Assembly (NCBI GenBank): GCA_947455015.1
Contig: CANGMY010000033.1
Span: forward strand, 1 to 11,089
Source of the DNA: Microthrixaceae bacterium
Lineage (GTDB): Bacteria; Actinomycetota; Acidimicrobiia; Acidimicrobiales; Acidimicrobilacustridaceae
Length of the DNA stretch: 11,089 nucleotides
Direction of reading: 5' to 3'
Part shown: piece by piece, positions 1 through 7,400 of the stretch
Numbering within the stretch: position 1 is the first letter of the stretch
Layout: each line of letters begins with the position of its first letter
Notes under the pieces: generated by a model
Seen by the model: only the letters and a program-made list of their open reading frames with translations
Database searches by the model: none
What the model was told of the DNA's origin: nothing
Translations under genes and position numbers: made by a program

Positions 1-1
1 C

Positions 2-991
2 GGGAAGGGTCGCCCCGGCGATCACACAGATGTCGGTGTTGAACTCATTGCCGAAATCGGCCCTCGAATGGGTTTCGACGAAGCCGACACGCTCATGCTT
101 CAACAAATGTGTCGACACCATCTCCTGCTTGCCGATACTGCAACGCGGCGCGACCTTTCCGATGACGGCACCATTTCGTTCGTTGCCGAATCGGTTAGTT
201 CGCTGACTTGCTTGCGTCTGCTCGACGCGCTGACCGAGGCCGATTCGCTCGCGACTGGTACGGCCGCGTGGGGAAAGTGGAAAGAAGAACTTGTCGGTGT
301 CCTCGTCGATCGTGTCGCCCATGTTCTTTCTGGCGGTTCAGTCGCCGACGCAACCGAAACCGGTTTCCCCACGCAACATCAGCGTGACTTGTTGGCCCAG
401 CGCCGTCGGATCATCGAGGCAGTCGACGACCAGATCGTTGTGATCAGCCCCGACCGGCCTGGTTTGTTCTCACGGGTTGCGGGTGTGCTTTCGCTGAACG
501 GACTCACTGTTCTCGAAGCGGCAGCGCATTCTGCTGAAAATCACATGGCTCTGGAACAGTTCCGCGTGCAGAGCAATTTCGATTCCGAGATTCCGTGGGA
601 TCGGGTGATTCGAGATCTCGAAAAGGCACTTGATGGGCGCCTTGCTCTAGCTGCCCGTCTCGAAGAGCGTTCAAAGACCTACCGACGTCCTCGTCGTCTC
701 CCTGGTCTTGTGACCCATCCCGAGGTCATCGTTGACAATCATTTGTCGCACGATGCAACGGTGCTCGAGGTTCGTGCTCCAGACGGCGTCGGCGTGTTGT
801 GGCGCATCACCCGTGCACTGCACGAACTCGACCTCGACATCACTTCCGCCAAAATTCAGACCATCGGCACCGACGCCGTCGACTCGTTCTATGTGCGCGA
901 TTCCGAGGGTCGGAAGATCACTGATCATGACTACTTGGGTGAGATCCGCAGGTCGCTCCTGTATTCATTGGAACGAGCCTCCAGTAACTGA
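2..991 (+). CDS. glnD: [Protein-PII] nucleotidyltransferase GlnD, C-terminal part (5' end outside window)
   Basis: GlnD modifies and demodifies the PII signal protein (GlnB/GlnK) in response to glutamine; in studied Actinobacteria the modification is adenylylation rather than uridylylation. The frame is open from base 2, so the 329 visible residues are the 3' part of a much longer gene (family length usually 750-900). The fragment opens inside the HD hydrolase domain with GKGRPGDHTDVG, matching the HD-domain signature that follows the metal-binding HD pair. Two ACT domains follow: one near visible residues 145-215 (SPDRPGLFSRVAGVLSLNGL) and one near 250-325 (VLEVRAPDGVGVLWRITRAL), the glutamine-sensing end of GlnD. 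An internal ATG at 68 is not the start, because conserved HD sequence lies upstream of it. The nucleotidyltransferase domain lies outside the window. Identification is secure; the exact nucleotide donor is inferred from the phylum. Confidence 0.93.
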   Translation, partial: GKGRPGDHTDVGVELIAEIGPRMGFDEADTLMLQQMCRHHLLLADTATRRDLSDDGTISFVAESVSSLTCLRLLDALTEADSLATGTAAWGKWKEELVGVLVDRVAHVLSGGSVADATETGFPTQHQRDLLAQRRRIIEAVDDQIVVISPDRPGLFSRVAGVLSLNGLTVLEAAAHSAENHMALEQFRVQSNFDSEIPWDRVIRDLEKALDGRLALAARLEERSKTYRRPRRLPGLVTHPEVIVDNHLSHDATVLEVRAPDGVGVLWRITRALHELDLDITSAKIQTIGTDAVDSFYVRDSEGRKITDHDYLGEIRRSLLYSLERASSN

Positions 992-1001
992 TCGGGGCCG
1001 A

Positions 1002-1007
1002 TAGCGT
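1002..1007 (+). promoter_or_regulatory. Putative -10 box of a leaderless promoter for the Nudix gene
   Basis: TAGCGT fits the TANNNT -10 consensus and ends 6 nt before the ATG at 1014, so transcription would begin at or next to the start codon. No Shine-Dalgarno sequence precedes that ATG. No convincing -35 box is seen. The same spacing recurs before five other genes in the window, which is the main support. Confidence 0.45.
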
Positions 1008-1013
1008 TCGGCC

Positions 1014-1718
1014 ATGGCTGATCCGGTAACCCCACAGGACCTCATTCGTTGGAGTGAAGCGCTGGCAGGTATTGCTCGCACTGGTTTGGGATTCACTCAG
1101 AGCCTGTACGAACAAGAACGGTTCGAAGAAGTGCTCGCAGTCGCTGCCGACATGCGCGTTGCTGCGGGAAGTTCCTACAACCCCGACGATCTTGTGCACG
1201 AGTGGATGAAGTCTGTTGGCGTTGGTGTGCCCGGCTACCAAACGCCGAAGGTTGCTGTTGGCGCGATTGTGCAGAACGAAAAGGACGAGATCCTTCTCGT
1301 GCAACGTTCCGATTCCGGTGTGTGGCTGTACCCAACCGGTTGGGCCGACATCGGTTATTCACCTGCTGAAGTTGCGGTGAAGGAAGTCAGCGAAGAAACT
1401 GGCATCGACTGTGAAGTTGTGCAGTTGCTTGCGGTGTACGACGGTCTGCAGCGTCGCTTCACCAGCGTTCCGCTGTATTCGCTCGTGTTCCATTGCCGAG
1501 CAACTGGTGGTTCGCTGAAGGCGCACCCACTTGAAACGCAGGACGTTGGTTTCTTCCCACTCGACGCGTTGCCGGACATGGCCGTTGGCCAAGACCTTTG
1601 GGGACCTTTAGCGGCGCACGCGTTTAGCGGCGCAAACGTCGATGTGCACTTCGATCACCCCCGCACTCCGGTGTGGCAAGGCGACCACCTTGTTGTTGAC
1701 CTGACTGACGAGGACTAG
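1014..1718 (+). CDS. Nudix hydrolase with N-terminal helical domain (YjhB-like)
   Basis: This 234-residue protein probably hydrolyses a nucleoside diphosphate linked to another moiety, for example ADP-ribose, in the cytoplasm. Residues 1-65 (from DLIRWSEALAGIARTGLGFT) form the helical N-terminal extension typical of this Nudix subfamily. The Nudix fold begins near residue 80 (KVAVGAIVQNEKDEILLVQR). The Nudix box is GWADIGYSPAEVAVKEVSEE followed by TGI. The core KEVSEETG keeps the metal-binding glutamates, but the early Glu of the standard box (G-x5-E) is Tyr, and Lys replaces the usual Arg. KE instead of RE is common in the subfamily. The gene starts 22 nt after glnD stops but has its own likely promoter. 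It ends 3 nt from the convergent PAC2 gene. The fold is certain; the substrate cannot be read from sequence. Confidence 0.88.
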   Translation: MADPVTPQDLIRWSEALAGIARTGLGFTQSLYEQERFEEVLAVAADMRVAAGSSYNPDDLVHEWMKSVGVGVPGYQTPKVAVGAIVQNEKDEILLVQRSDSGVWLYPTGWADIGYSPAEVAVKEVSEETGIDCEVVQLLAVYDGLQRRFTSVPLYSLVFHCRATGGSLKAHPLETQDVGFFPLDALPDMAVGQDLWGPLAAHAFSGANVDVHFDHPRTPVWQGDHLVVDLTDED

Positions 1719-1721
1719 TTC

Positions 1722-2591
1722 TCAGTCCTGATCGCGAAGGAACCGTTCGACTTCGTCGACAAGACTTTCTCCATCGGTGAACGCGTCGGGTTCTTCGTCG
1801 AAACGCTGCTCAAGATGTGCGACATATTCCGTGGTCTCTTCGTCTTCGGCAACGAGTAGACCAACCTGGTGTTCGTACGCGTCGGTGGCGAACTTGAGTT
1901 CCGTTGTATCGATGGTGACGTCGAGCAAACGAGCGGCACGATCAACGAGCGCGAGTGCGGCTTTCGGTGACGGAGACGAGGGCACATAGGTCGGAACTGC
2001 TGCCCAAAGTGCAGCAGAACGAATGCCGGCTTCGCTGCACGCGTTGTGTAGAACACCAGTGATACCGGTTGGGCCTTCGTAACGCGAGGGCAGCAGATCA
2101 AGTGCGTCGGTACTGGCTTCGTCATAGGTTGCGCCGAACACGGACACGGGGCGTGAGTGCGGAACCTCGGCAAGAAGTGCACCAAGGGTGACGACCATGC
2201 GGGCGTTCGTTGCGATAGCAACACCGATGACGTGTTCGCAGAATGTGCGCCACTTCAGTTGTGGCTCGATACCTGAGAGCAGGATCACATCGACATTGCG
2301 CAGAGTTACGTGAGCCGACCGGAACTCGTTCTTCGGCCATTCGATACGGCGAATCCCGTCGAAGTCGACACGAACCTCGGGTCGGGTGACGGTGAAGTCG
2401 TAAAAGACCTCGGGGTCGATATCGGCGAACGTTTTTGCGTCCCACTGCTCGGCCATGAAGTCGATTGCCGTTGTGGCGGAGTCGCCGGCATCGTTCCAGC
2501 CACCGAATGCGACAAGGAGCACCGGGCCGTCGACATCGGCAGGCTGCGTCCAGCGCAAATGGGGAAGCGAGTGGCCTGAAGTCTCCGGCAT
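1722..2591 (-). CDS. PAC2 family protein (proteasome assembly chaperone-like)
   Basis: This 289-residue protein belongs to the PAC2 family, named after a eukaryotic proteasome assembly chaperone. Actinobacteria carry one or more members whose role is not well defined. Supporting sequence: an N-terminal strand and glycine loop (VDGPVLLVAFGGWNDAGDSA, residues about 20-40), the central ILLSGIEPQLKWRTF segment with the family's G-x-EP pattern (about 105-120), MVVTLGALLAEVPHSRPV (about 133-150), and the later GPTGITGVL and AALWAAVPTYV motifs (about 173-205). The acidic C-terminal helices (EDEETTEYVAHLEQRFDEE) are also usual. Its length is normal for the family. It is divergent from the GNAT gene (33 bp apart) and convergent with the Nudix gene. 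The ATG is supported by a -10-like TACCCT 7 nt upstream. The family is certain; its molecular function is unknown. Confidence 0.9.
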   Translation of the reverse strand: MPETSGHSLPHLRWTQPADVDGPVLLVAFGGWNDAGDSATTAIDFMAEQWDAKTFADIDPEVFYDFTVTRPEVRVDFDGIRRIEWPKNEFRSAHVTLRNVDVILLSGIEPQLKWRTFCEHVIGVAIATNARMVVTLGALLAEVPHSRPVSVFGATYDEASTDALDLLPSRYEGPTGITGVLHNACSEAGIRSAALWAAVPTYVPSSPSPKAALALVDRAARLLDVTIDTTELKFATDAYEHQVGLLVAEDEETTEYVAHLEQRFDEEPDAFTDGESLVDEVERFLRDQD

Positions 2592-2618
2592 TCGCAGAAG
2601 GGTACCGGTGTCTACGCT
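2591..2618 (+). promoter_or_regulatory. Putative leaderless promoter for the GNAT gene
   Basis: A -35-like TTCGCA (2591-2596), a 16-nt spacer and a -10-like TACGCT (2613-2618) end 6 nt before the ATG at 2625. The same TTCGCA-16 nt-TANNNT-6 nt-ATG layout occurs before the PPOX gene at 9101, which raises confidence. The -35 box overlaps the PAC2 start codon. Confidence 0.5.
2599..2604 (-). promoter_or_regulatory. Putative leaderless -10 box for the PAC2 gene
   Basis: On the minus strand TACCCT ends 7 nt before the PAC2 ATG (2591), matching TANNNT with leaderless spacing. It lies only 8 bp from the opposing -10 box of the GNAT gene, so the two promoters must compete for or share space. No good -35 box was found. 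Confidence 0.42.
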
Positions 2619-2624
2619 GGACCG

Positions 2625-3074
2625 ATGGCGAACGTGCAGATCATTGAGGCCGCAGAAGTCACCCCGGAATTGGTGGCTGCATTTGAGCGCCTGATTCCCC
2701 AGTTGTCCTCATCAAATCCTGCGCCAACTGCGACCGAGCTGGCCGCGATCTGTGAATCAGAAGCCAGCGTTTTACTGATCGCGGTTGATCGCGATGCCGA
2801 GGATCACATTCTCGGAAGCCTCACGCTTGCGTGGTTCCGCATTCCGACTGGCGTGCGCGCCTGGATCGAAGACGTTGTGGTTGACGAAGCCGCGCGCGGT
2901 CACGGTGTGGGTGAATTGTTAAATCGTGCAGCACTTGATCGTGCGCGTGAACTTGGTGCCAAGACGGTTGAACTCACGTCGCGCCCCAGTCGCGAAGCTG
3001 CGAACCGTCTGTATCAACGCATCGGTTTCGTCGCCCGCGACACAAATGTGTACAGGTACAGCTTGGATTCCTGA
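2625..3074 (+). CDS. GNAT family N-acetyltransferase
   Basis: This 149-residue GCN5-related acetyltransferase transfers an acetyl group from acetyl-CoA to an unidentified amine. The single GNAT domain fills the protein. Strand 4 and motif A read WIEDVVVDEAARGHGVGELL (about residues 86-105), containing the Arg-x-x-Gly-x-Gly pyrophosphate-binding loop RGHGVG. The later part has VELTSRPSREAANRLYQRIG (about 116-135), where the asparagine-leucine-tyrosine segment and the following GF are the usual motif B region. The end, TNVYRYSL, is typical of one GNAT group. The length is normal. No Shine-Dalgarno sequence is seen, and a leaderless promoter fits the chosen ATG. A decayed second copy of this 3' end lies at 4186-4218. 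The substrate cannot be inferred. Confidence 0.87.
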   Translation: MANVQIIEAAEVTPELVAAFERLIPQLSSSNPAPTATELAAICESEASVLLIAVDRDAEDHILGSLTLAWFRIPTGVRAWIEDVVVDEAARGHGVGELLNRAALDRARELGAKTVELTSRPSREAANRLYQRIGFVARDTNVYRYSLDS

Positions 3075-3125
3075 GGGTCTCGCGATCGGGTACCTCGGCC
3101 ATGGCTCCGATGCGATCGCTTCTCG

Positions 3126-3131
3126 TATGCT
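3126..3131 (+). promoter_or_regulatory. Putative leaderless -10 box for hicBA
   Basis: TATGCT fits TANNNT and ends 6 nt before the hicB ATG at 3138. There is no Shine-Dalgarno sequence. The -35 region is poor. Confidence 0.45.
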
Positions 3132-3137
3132 GGCGAG

Positions 3138-3338
3138 ATGGAACTCACAGCCGCGATCACTCACGAAGGCGATCTCTTCGTCGCGCGCTGTCTCGAAGTT
3201 GATGTGACGAGTCAGGGCGACTCGATGGACGACGCTCTCGCAAACCTCAAAGAGGCTCTTGGCCTTTACTTCGAGGACGAGAACGAACCGTTCGATCTGA
3301 GCCATCCGATCGTCACCACGTTCCAACTCTCTGCGTGA
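3138..3338 (+). CDS. hicB: HicB-family antitoxin
   Basis: This 66-residue protein is a short HicB antitoxin, expected to neutralise the HicA ribonuclease encoded next to it. The sequence MELTAAITHEGDLFVARCLE, then VDVTSQGDSMDDALANLKEA and LGLYFEDE, is the characteristic HicB partial RNase H-like fold: a strand with the ARC-L-E-VDV-SQG segment followed by the D-AL-NLKEAL-LYFE helix. It lacks an extra C-terminal DNA-binding domain, as do many HicBs of this size, so autorepression may need another element. The stop overlaps the GTG start of hicA by 4 nt (GTGA), so the toxin is translationally coupled to and follows the antitoxin. The antitoxin-first order differs from E. coli hicAB but is common elsewhere. 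A decayed paralogue of its 5' part sits at about 4232-4318. Confidence 0.88.
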   Translation: MELTAAITHEGDLFVARCLEVDVTSQGDSMDDALANLKEALGLYFEDENEPFDLSHPIVTTFQLSA

Positions 3339-3553
3339 ACCCTCCGCTCCCTGTCGTCAGCGGAGCAGATGCGATCGACGCGCTCGTCGAAGCGGGATTC
3401 GTGCGAGTCGGTCAGCGCGGAAGTCACGTGAAGCTGCGCAAGGCGCATCTGACCGTCATCGTTCCGCTGCACCGGGAACTCGCACCCGGGACGCTGCGCT
3501 CGATCATCCGCCAGTCGGAACTGTCGGTCGAGGAGTTCCTGGCGCTCTTGTAG
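3335..3553 (+). CDS. hicA: HicA-family toxin (mRNA interferase)
   Basis: This 72-residue protein is a HicA toxin, a double-stranded-RNA-binding-fold ribonuclease that cleaves mRNA when not bound by HicB. Visible family features are the N-terminal SGADAIDALVEAGFVRVGQR, the GSH motif with the presumed catalytic His at residue 31, the VIVPLHRELAPGTLRSI segment (about residues 46-62) and the C-terminal LSVEEFLALL helix. The start is GTG within the overlapping GTGA of the hicB stop. No separate ribosome binding site is seen, which fits coupled translation. It is full length with the key His intact, so the module is probably functional. The minus-strand membrane gene ends 48 nt downstream, convergent with it. 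Confidence 0.88.
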   Translation: MNPPLPVVSGADAIDALVEAGFVRVGQRGSHVKLRKAHLTVIVPLHRELAPGTLRSIIRQSELSVEEFLALL

Positions 3554-3601
3554 CTCGTGAATCCGGTGCGGTGATCTCTCGGAATATCGAGGTCTCGTTC
3601 G

Positions 3602-4117
3602 TCAGAGCGACGTGTCGATGGTCGTTGATTCACTGAGCATCATCGACACACGAACGAACCGAAGCAAGGCGAGGACGATGATCGTGTAGACGGCGAGGTG
3701 CGTCCAACTGACAGGTCCGTCGCGGTAGTCGAGCAGGAGCCCTGCACCACCGACTAGGCAAAGTGCGGCGAACGACCGCGAGAGGAGTGCGCCCTCTGCG
3801 TGTCGCTCCGTTTTCACCGCAGTGAGTAAAAGACCGATACCCGCGATCACTGCACCGGTGATCATGAGGGCTCCGTAGAACATGGTCCGGCCCGCTTCGG
3901 TGATTCCCGCCGAAGTTGGGCCGGCCGATAGGCCCACGCCGCTGAGCGGAGCGCCCGCTGACGTCACGTGCACGTTGTAGATCACGATGGCAACCGGGAC
4001 GGCAACCACCCAGTCCGCAACGACAGGAATGCGCTTCACAAGAGAGCTCACAAAGACATCTTGCTCGTCGAACTGGGTCTTGCACGTGATGTTCAATGCG
4101 GAGATCAGACCTATCAA
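3602..4117 (-). CDS. Hypothetical four-helix membrane protein
   Basis: I do not recognise a family. The predicted protein (up to 171 residues) has four hydrophobic stretches: about residues 31-51 (WVVAVPVAIVIYN), 78-101 (MFYGALMITGAVIAGIGLLL), 111-129 (SFAALCLVGGAGLLL) and 137-160 (HLAVYTIIVLALLRF). The second and third are joined by a short charged KTERHAEG loop. It is probably an inner-membrane protein without an obvious enzymatic signature. The 5' end is uncertain. The longest frame begins with TTG at 4117, and GTG codons at 4051 or 4039 would give a protein starting just before the first helix, which is more natural for a small membrane protein. None has a good Shine-Dalgarno sequence or a leaderless -10 box. 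It lies between the intact GNAT/hicBA block and the decayed copies of the same genes. Confidence 0.6.
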   Translation of the reverse strand: MIGLISALNITCKTQFDEQDVFVSSLVKRIPVVADWVVAVPVAIVIYNVHVTSAGAPLSGVGLSAGPTSAGITEAGRTMFYGALMITGAVIAGIGLLLTAVKTERHAEGALLSRSFAALCLVGGAGLLLDYRDGPVSWTHLAVYTIIVLALLRFVRVSMMLSESTTIDTSL

Positions 4118-4185
4118 AAGGGTGCTGCTGAGCCCGAGAACAGATGTGCCGAGCTTTTATTTTCGTTTCTATTCAGAAAATGTAG

Positions 4186-4218
4186 ACAAATGTGTACCGA
4201 TACAGCCTCGAATCGTAA
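4186..4218 (+). pseudogene. Remnant of a second GNAT acetyltransferase 3' end
   Basis: These 33 bases encode TNVYRYSLES and a stop, against TNVYRYSLDS and a stop at the end of the intact GNAT gene (3042-3074). The two stretches match at 26 of 33 bases by hand alignment, and six of the seven differences leave the protein or stop unchanged, so both copies diverged while coding. Immediately upstream the frame has a TAG (4183-4185) and no clear similarity, so the rest of the gene is lost. I read this as a fossil of a homologous gene, not a working one. Confidence 0.6.
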
Positions 4219-4231
4219 TTGTCCCGTTTCC

Positions 4232-4318
4232 CGGAGTTTGACGGTGGTTCTGAAGAGCAATGGCACGCGAAGCGAACTTTTCGTCGCGCGCTGTCTTGAC
4301 GTTGATGTGACGAATTGA
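4232..4318 (+). pseudogene. Truncated second hicB antitoxin (5' fragment)
   Basis: In frame from about 4232 the sequence reads SLTVVLKSNGTRSELFVARC then LDVDVTN and a stop. It aligns with ELTAAITHEGDLFVARCLEV of the intact HicB. Bases 4280-4313 match 3177-3210 at 32 of 34 positions. The fragment ends at TGA (4316-4318), where an apparent deletion of about 10 nt relative to hicB has shifted the frame. It lacks the DALANLKEAL helix. The ATG equivalent has become CGG, although TTG at 4238 could serve as a start for a 26-residue peptide. No hicA counterpart follows; the RHS promoter region begins instead. Confidence 0.7.
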
Positions 4319-4365
4319 TGGCTTTGTTGTTCGTCTTCTGACTGCGCAGGAGATGCTTCGAGGTC

Positions 4366-4371
4366 TACACT
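4366..4371 (+). promoter_or_regulatory. Putative -10 box for the RHS gene
   Basis: TACACT fits TANNNT and would give a transcript starting near 4378 with a leader of about 54 nt. Unlike most neighbours, this gene has a Shine-Dalgarno sequence. No strong -35 box was found, so this is tentative. Confidence 0.3.
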
Positions 4372-4418
4372 GTTGACTCACAATCGCGACGTCGCCGTCG
4401 TTGTTTCTGAACCGTCCT

Positions 4419-4422
4419 GAGG
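4419..4422 (+). promoter_or_regulatory. Ribosome binding site of the RHS gene
   Basis: GAGG within TGAGGT lies 9 nt upstream of the ATG at 4432. It fixes this start, which also places the signal peptide right at the N-terminus. Confidence 0.55.
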
Positions 4423-4431
4423 TCCTTCCCG

Positions 4432-7400
4432 ATGTCCCAGCACCGTCGCTCCTTCGTCACCGTGATCGCCGTGGTGGTCGCGCTCGCCTTGCTGGCCACC
4501 GCCTGTTCGGGTGAGCCGTCGATCCGACGTGGGGCGAGTGGTGGTGCCGGAAACCCTGTCGACCTCCCCGCTCTGCCGACCGCCGCCGGTGGCGGTGACC
4601 GGGTTCCGATGTGGTTCCGGTCCGAGGTGACGCCGTCGTCGTGGGTGTCGAGCTCGACGGTTCCGACATTGGTGGTCCCGGGTGCGTCGGGAGCGTGGAC
4701 GTTCAAGTTGTCGGATTTGTCCGACGGCACGTCGTCGTTCGGTACGCGCACGTACGCCGAGTCGGGAGCGTCGGCTCGGATCCCCGCCGGGTTATTGCAG
4801 AACGGCAACGTCTACACGTGGGTGGCCGAGAGTCCAGGCCAGACGGCGGTGGGTGGGTCATTTACGGTGGACGTGCAGTTGCGCGATGTGCAGTTGACCG
4901 ATTCGGCCGGCAACGTCCAGGTGGCGTTGTCGTCGGGTGAGGCGTCGTACGCCTGGTCGTCGCAATCGATGGGTTCGTTGGGTGGTCCGGTGGGGATCTC
5001 GTTGCAGTTCCAGGGGTCGAACCGTCCGTCGCCGGGGGTACCGGCCGGTTGGGTGCTGACCTCTTCGAGCGGCAGTCCCTACGAGTCGGTGGTGAACCGC
5101 CCCGACGGAAGCGTGGGTCTCGTCGCGAAGAACGGTCAGGTGTCGAGCTACCGCCGCGGCGCGGGTGGCGGGTGGAATCCGGTGAAGATGGCCGGGGATG
5201 GTCTCGATGCCAGCGGTCTGGCCCCGGTGTTGATTGAGAACGCCGACGGATCGTGGTCGGTCACGTCGAAAGCGTCGACGACCAGATTCGTTGACGACAA
5301 CGGTGACGGCACCGCCAACCTCGCCGGTGTGTCGGCTGATGGCGCGCCGATGCTGCAGCAGGACTGGAGTGGTGGTCTGTTGCGGTCGATCACCGATCCG
5401 GTGTCGGGCCGATCGGTGGAGTTGGTCTATGGCGGCGGGTCGTGTCTGGCACCTGTTCGTGGTTTTGTGGCCGCCCCGGAGGGGATGTTGTGCCGGGTGA
5501 AATTCTGGGACGGCTCGACGAGCGCGTTCATGTACGTCGACGCGCCTGGTGGCGCCAGCATCGGTCGATTGATCAATTTCCCCGAAGCCGCCGGTGACGG
5601 TGCTCAGGTATCCGACGTCGCCTATGACGCAGCGGGTCGCATCGCCCGCACGCGTTCGCCATTGGTGGCAGCCGCGGCTGCATCGGACGTGGTGGCGGCC
5701 GACGACTCCCAGTTCTGGGTTGAGGTCATCTATGCGCCCGACGGTCGGGTGGAGCGGGCCACCGACGCTGCGCCGGCTCTGGGTGCGACGCGCTGTGCTC
5801 GTTTGTTCCAGACCGAGGGCACGCTCACACAGGTCTCCGATTCATGTTTGGGTCGGACGGTGACGACGGTCGTCGTCGACGGCACGACGTTCTTCCCTCT
5901 CGTGGTCACCGACGTCGCCGGTCGTACCTCGACCAACACCTGGGACCTTGCCACCGGCAACCTGCTGCAGTCGGTCGATATGACCGGTCGGGTCACAGTC
6001 AATACATTCGCCGCTGGGAACTTGGTGCAGACCCGCGGTCCGTCACGTGATCTCGCCACGTCGCAGACGACGATGCACGAGTACGACGAGTCCTATGCCG
6101 CGTCGTCCGAGGGCGTGCCGATGCGCGGACTCGATGTGGTCTATTGGCCGTCGGCCACCGACCGCGGTCCGGACGCAGTGCAAGAACTTGGTCCCACCCG
6201 TGACGGCGAACTTCTGTCGTCCCTCACCGTGAATTGGGAGACTTCGCCGGCGGGAAATCGCGCGGGGGGTTGGTCGGCACTGATGTCCGGTTCGTTGACG
6301 ATCGACACCGCTGGCACCTACGCGTTCGCGTCGAACAACTCCACGGCCCGATTGCGAATCGCCAACACTGCCTGTGAGGACGCGGGCTGTCGGGCGCTCA
6401 ACCTGCCCGCCGGTCCGGTGTCGATACAGGTCGAGGTGGCTACCGACTCGCCGGCGACATCGATGGACCTGACGTGGTCGGGCCCCGATACCGGTGGGGT
6501 ATCGACGTCGATTCCTACCGACCGTCTGCGCCCGCAGTACGGATTTGCCACCGAGACGAAGGTCGTCGACCCCACCGCCGAACGGGCGAACACCGACAAC
6601 ATCTCGCGCAGCGCCTATGCCAACCCGGCCAAGGGCATTGTCACCTCGCGGACCTCCACAGGTGGTTCGTTGGTCCGGCTCTCTTATGAGGGGTCGGGGT
6701 GGAATCGTCCGACAGCTTCGACGCTCCCGGCGGGCAATGCGATGCGCCAAACCTGGTGGGGTGACAAGGAGTCGGCTACCGCGCCATGCCCGGGGGCCAA
6801 GGGGGCGGTGCAGGGCGGTGCGTCGAAGGAGTCGATCACTCCCGGTCCCGACGGGGGTGACGGTCCGTCGGCCCAGCAGTGGTACACCGCATCGGGTGCG
6901 GTGGCCGCCAACCGCCTTTCCGGTGGCGGCGCCACTCAGTGTCTGACCTATGACCGGGCGGGTCGCGTGGTAACGGTCGAGGCCCTCGGAATGGGTTCGG
7001 TGTCGAAGGTGACCATCGACTACGCCGTCAACGGTAATCCGTTGGTGACGTCACTGACCGAGACCCAGGGCGACACGGTCACGACATCGACCACCGAGGT
7101 CGACCTTGCCGGTCGCACCATCCGTTCGGTTGATCGGTACGGGATCATCTCGCTCACTACTTATGACACCCGCACCGGGGCCGTGTCCACGGTGACCTCC
7201 ACGCCTCCGGGCACCGCGCCGGTGGTGGCTACCTATACCTACGACGAGTTCGCCCGTCCGATCTCCGTCACCGTCGATGGTCGGGTCCTTTCCACCACCG
7301 CCTATAACGGAATCGGCCTGCCCGCCACCGTCACGTACGGAAACGGCGCAGTATCGAACCTCACCTACGACGCCCAGGACCGACCGATCTCGTTGGTCAC

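Larger units (their letters stand above)
4118..4431. other. 314-bp spacer with gene fossils and the RHS leader
   Basis: This stretch separates the minus-strand membrane gene from the RHS gene. It holds the GNAT and hicB remnants and, from about 4319, an unexplained segment leading into the likely RHS promoter. The part around 4151-4190 is visibly richer in A and T than its surroundings. No RNA gene, attachment site or insertion sequence was recognised. Confidence 0.6.

Noticed and set aside
1715..2224. 169-residue minus-strand frame within the PAC2 gene
   Set aside because: It is a shifted frame of the PAC2 gene; composition (Pro, Ser, Arg, Thr) and lack of motifs mark it as a shadow.
3554..3601. 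Possible shared terminator between hicA and the membrane gene
   Set aside because: Only four-base complementary arms are visible, with no T-run on either strand.
6043..6750. 235-residue minus-strand open frame inside the RHS gene
   Set aside because: It is rich in Arg, Gly and His, as expected from the antisense of GC-rich coding sequence, has no family pattern, and the plus-strand PA14 and YD-repeat reading is clear.
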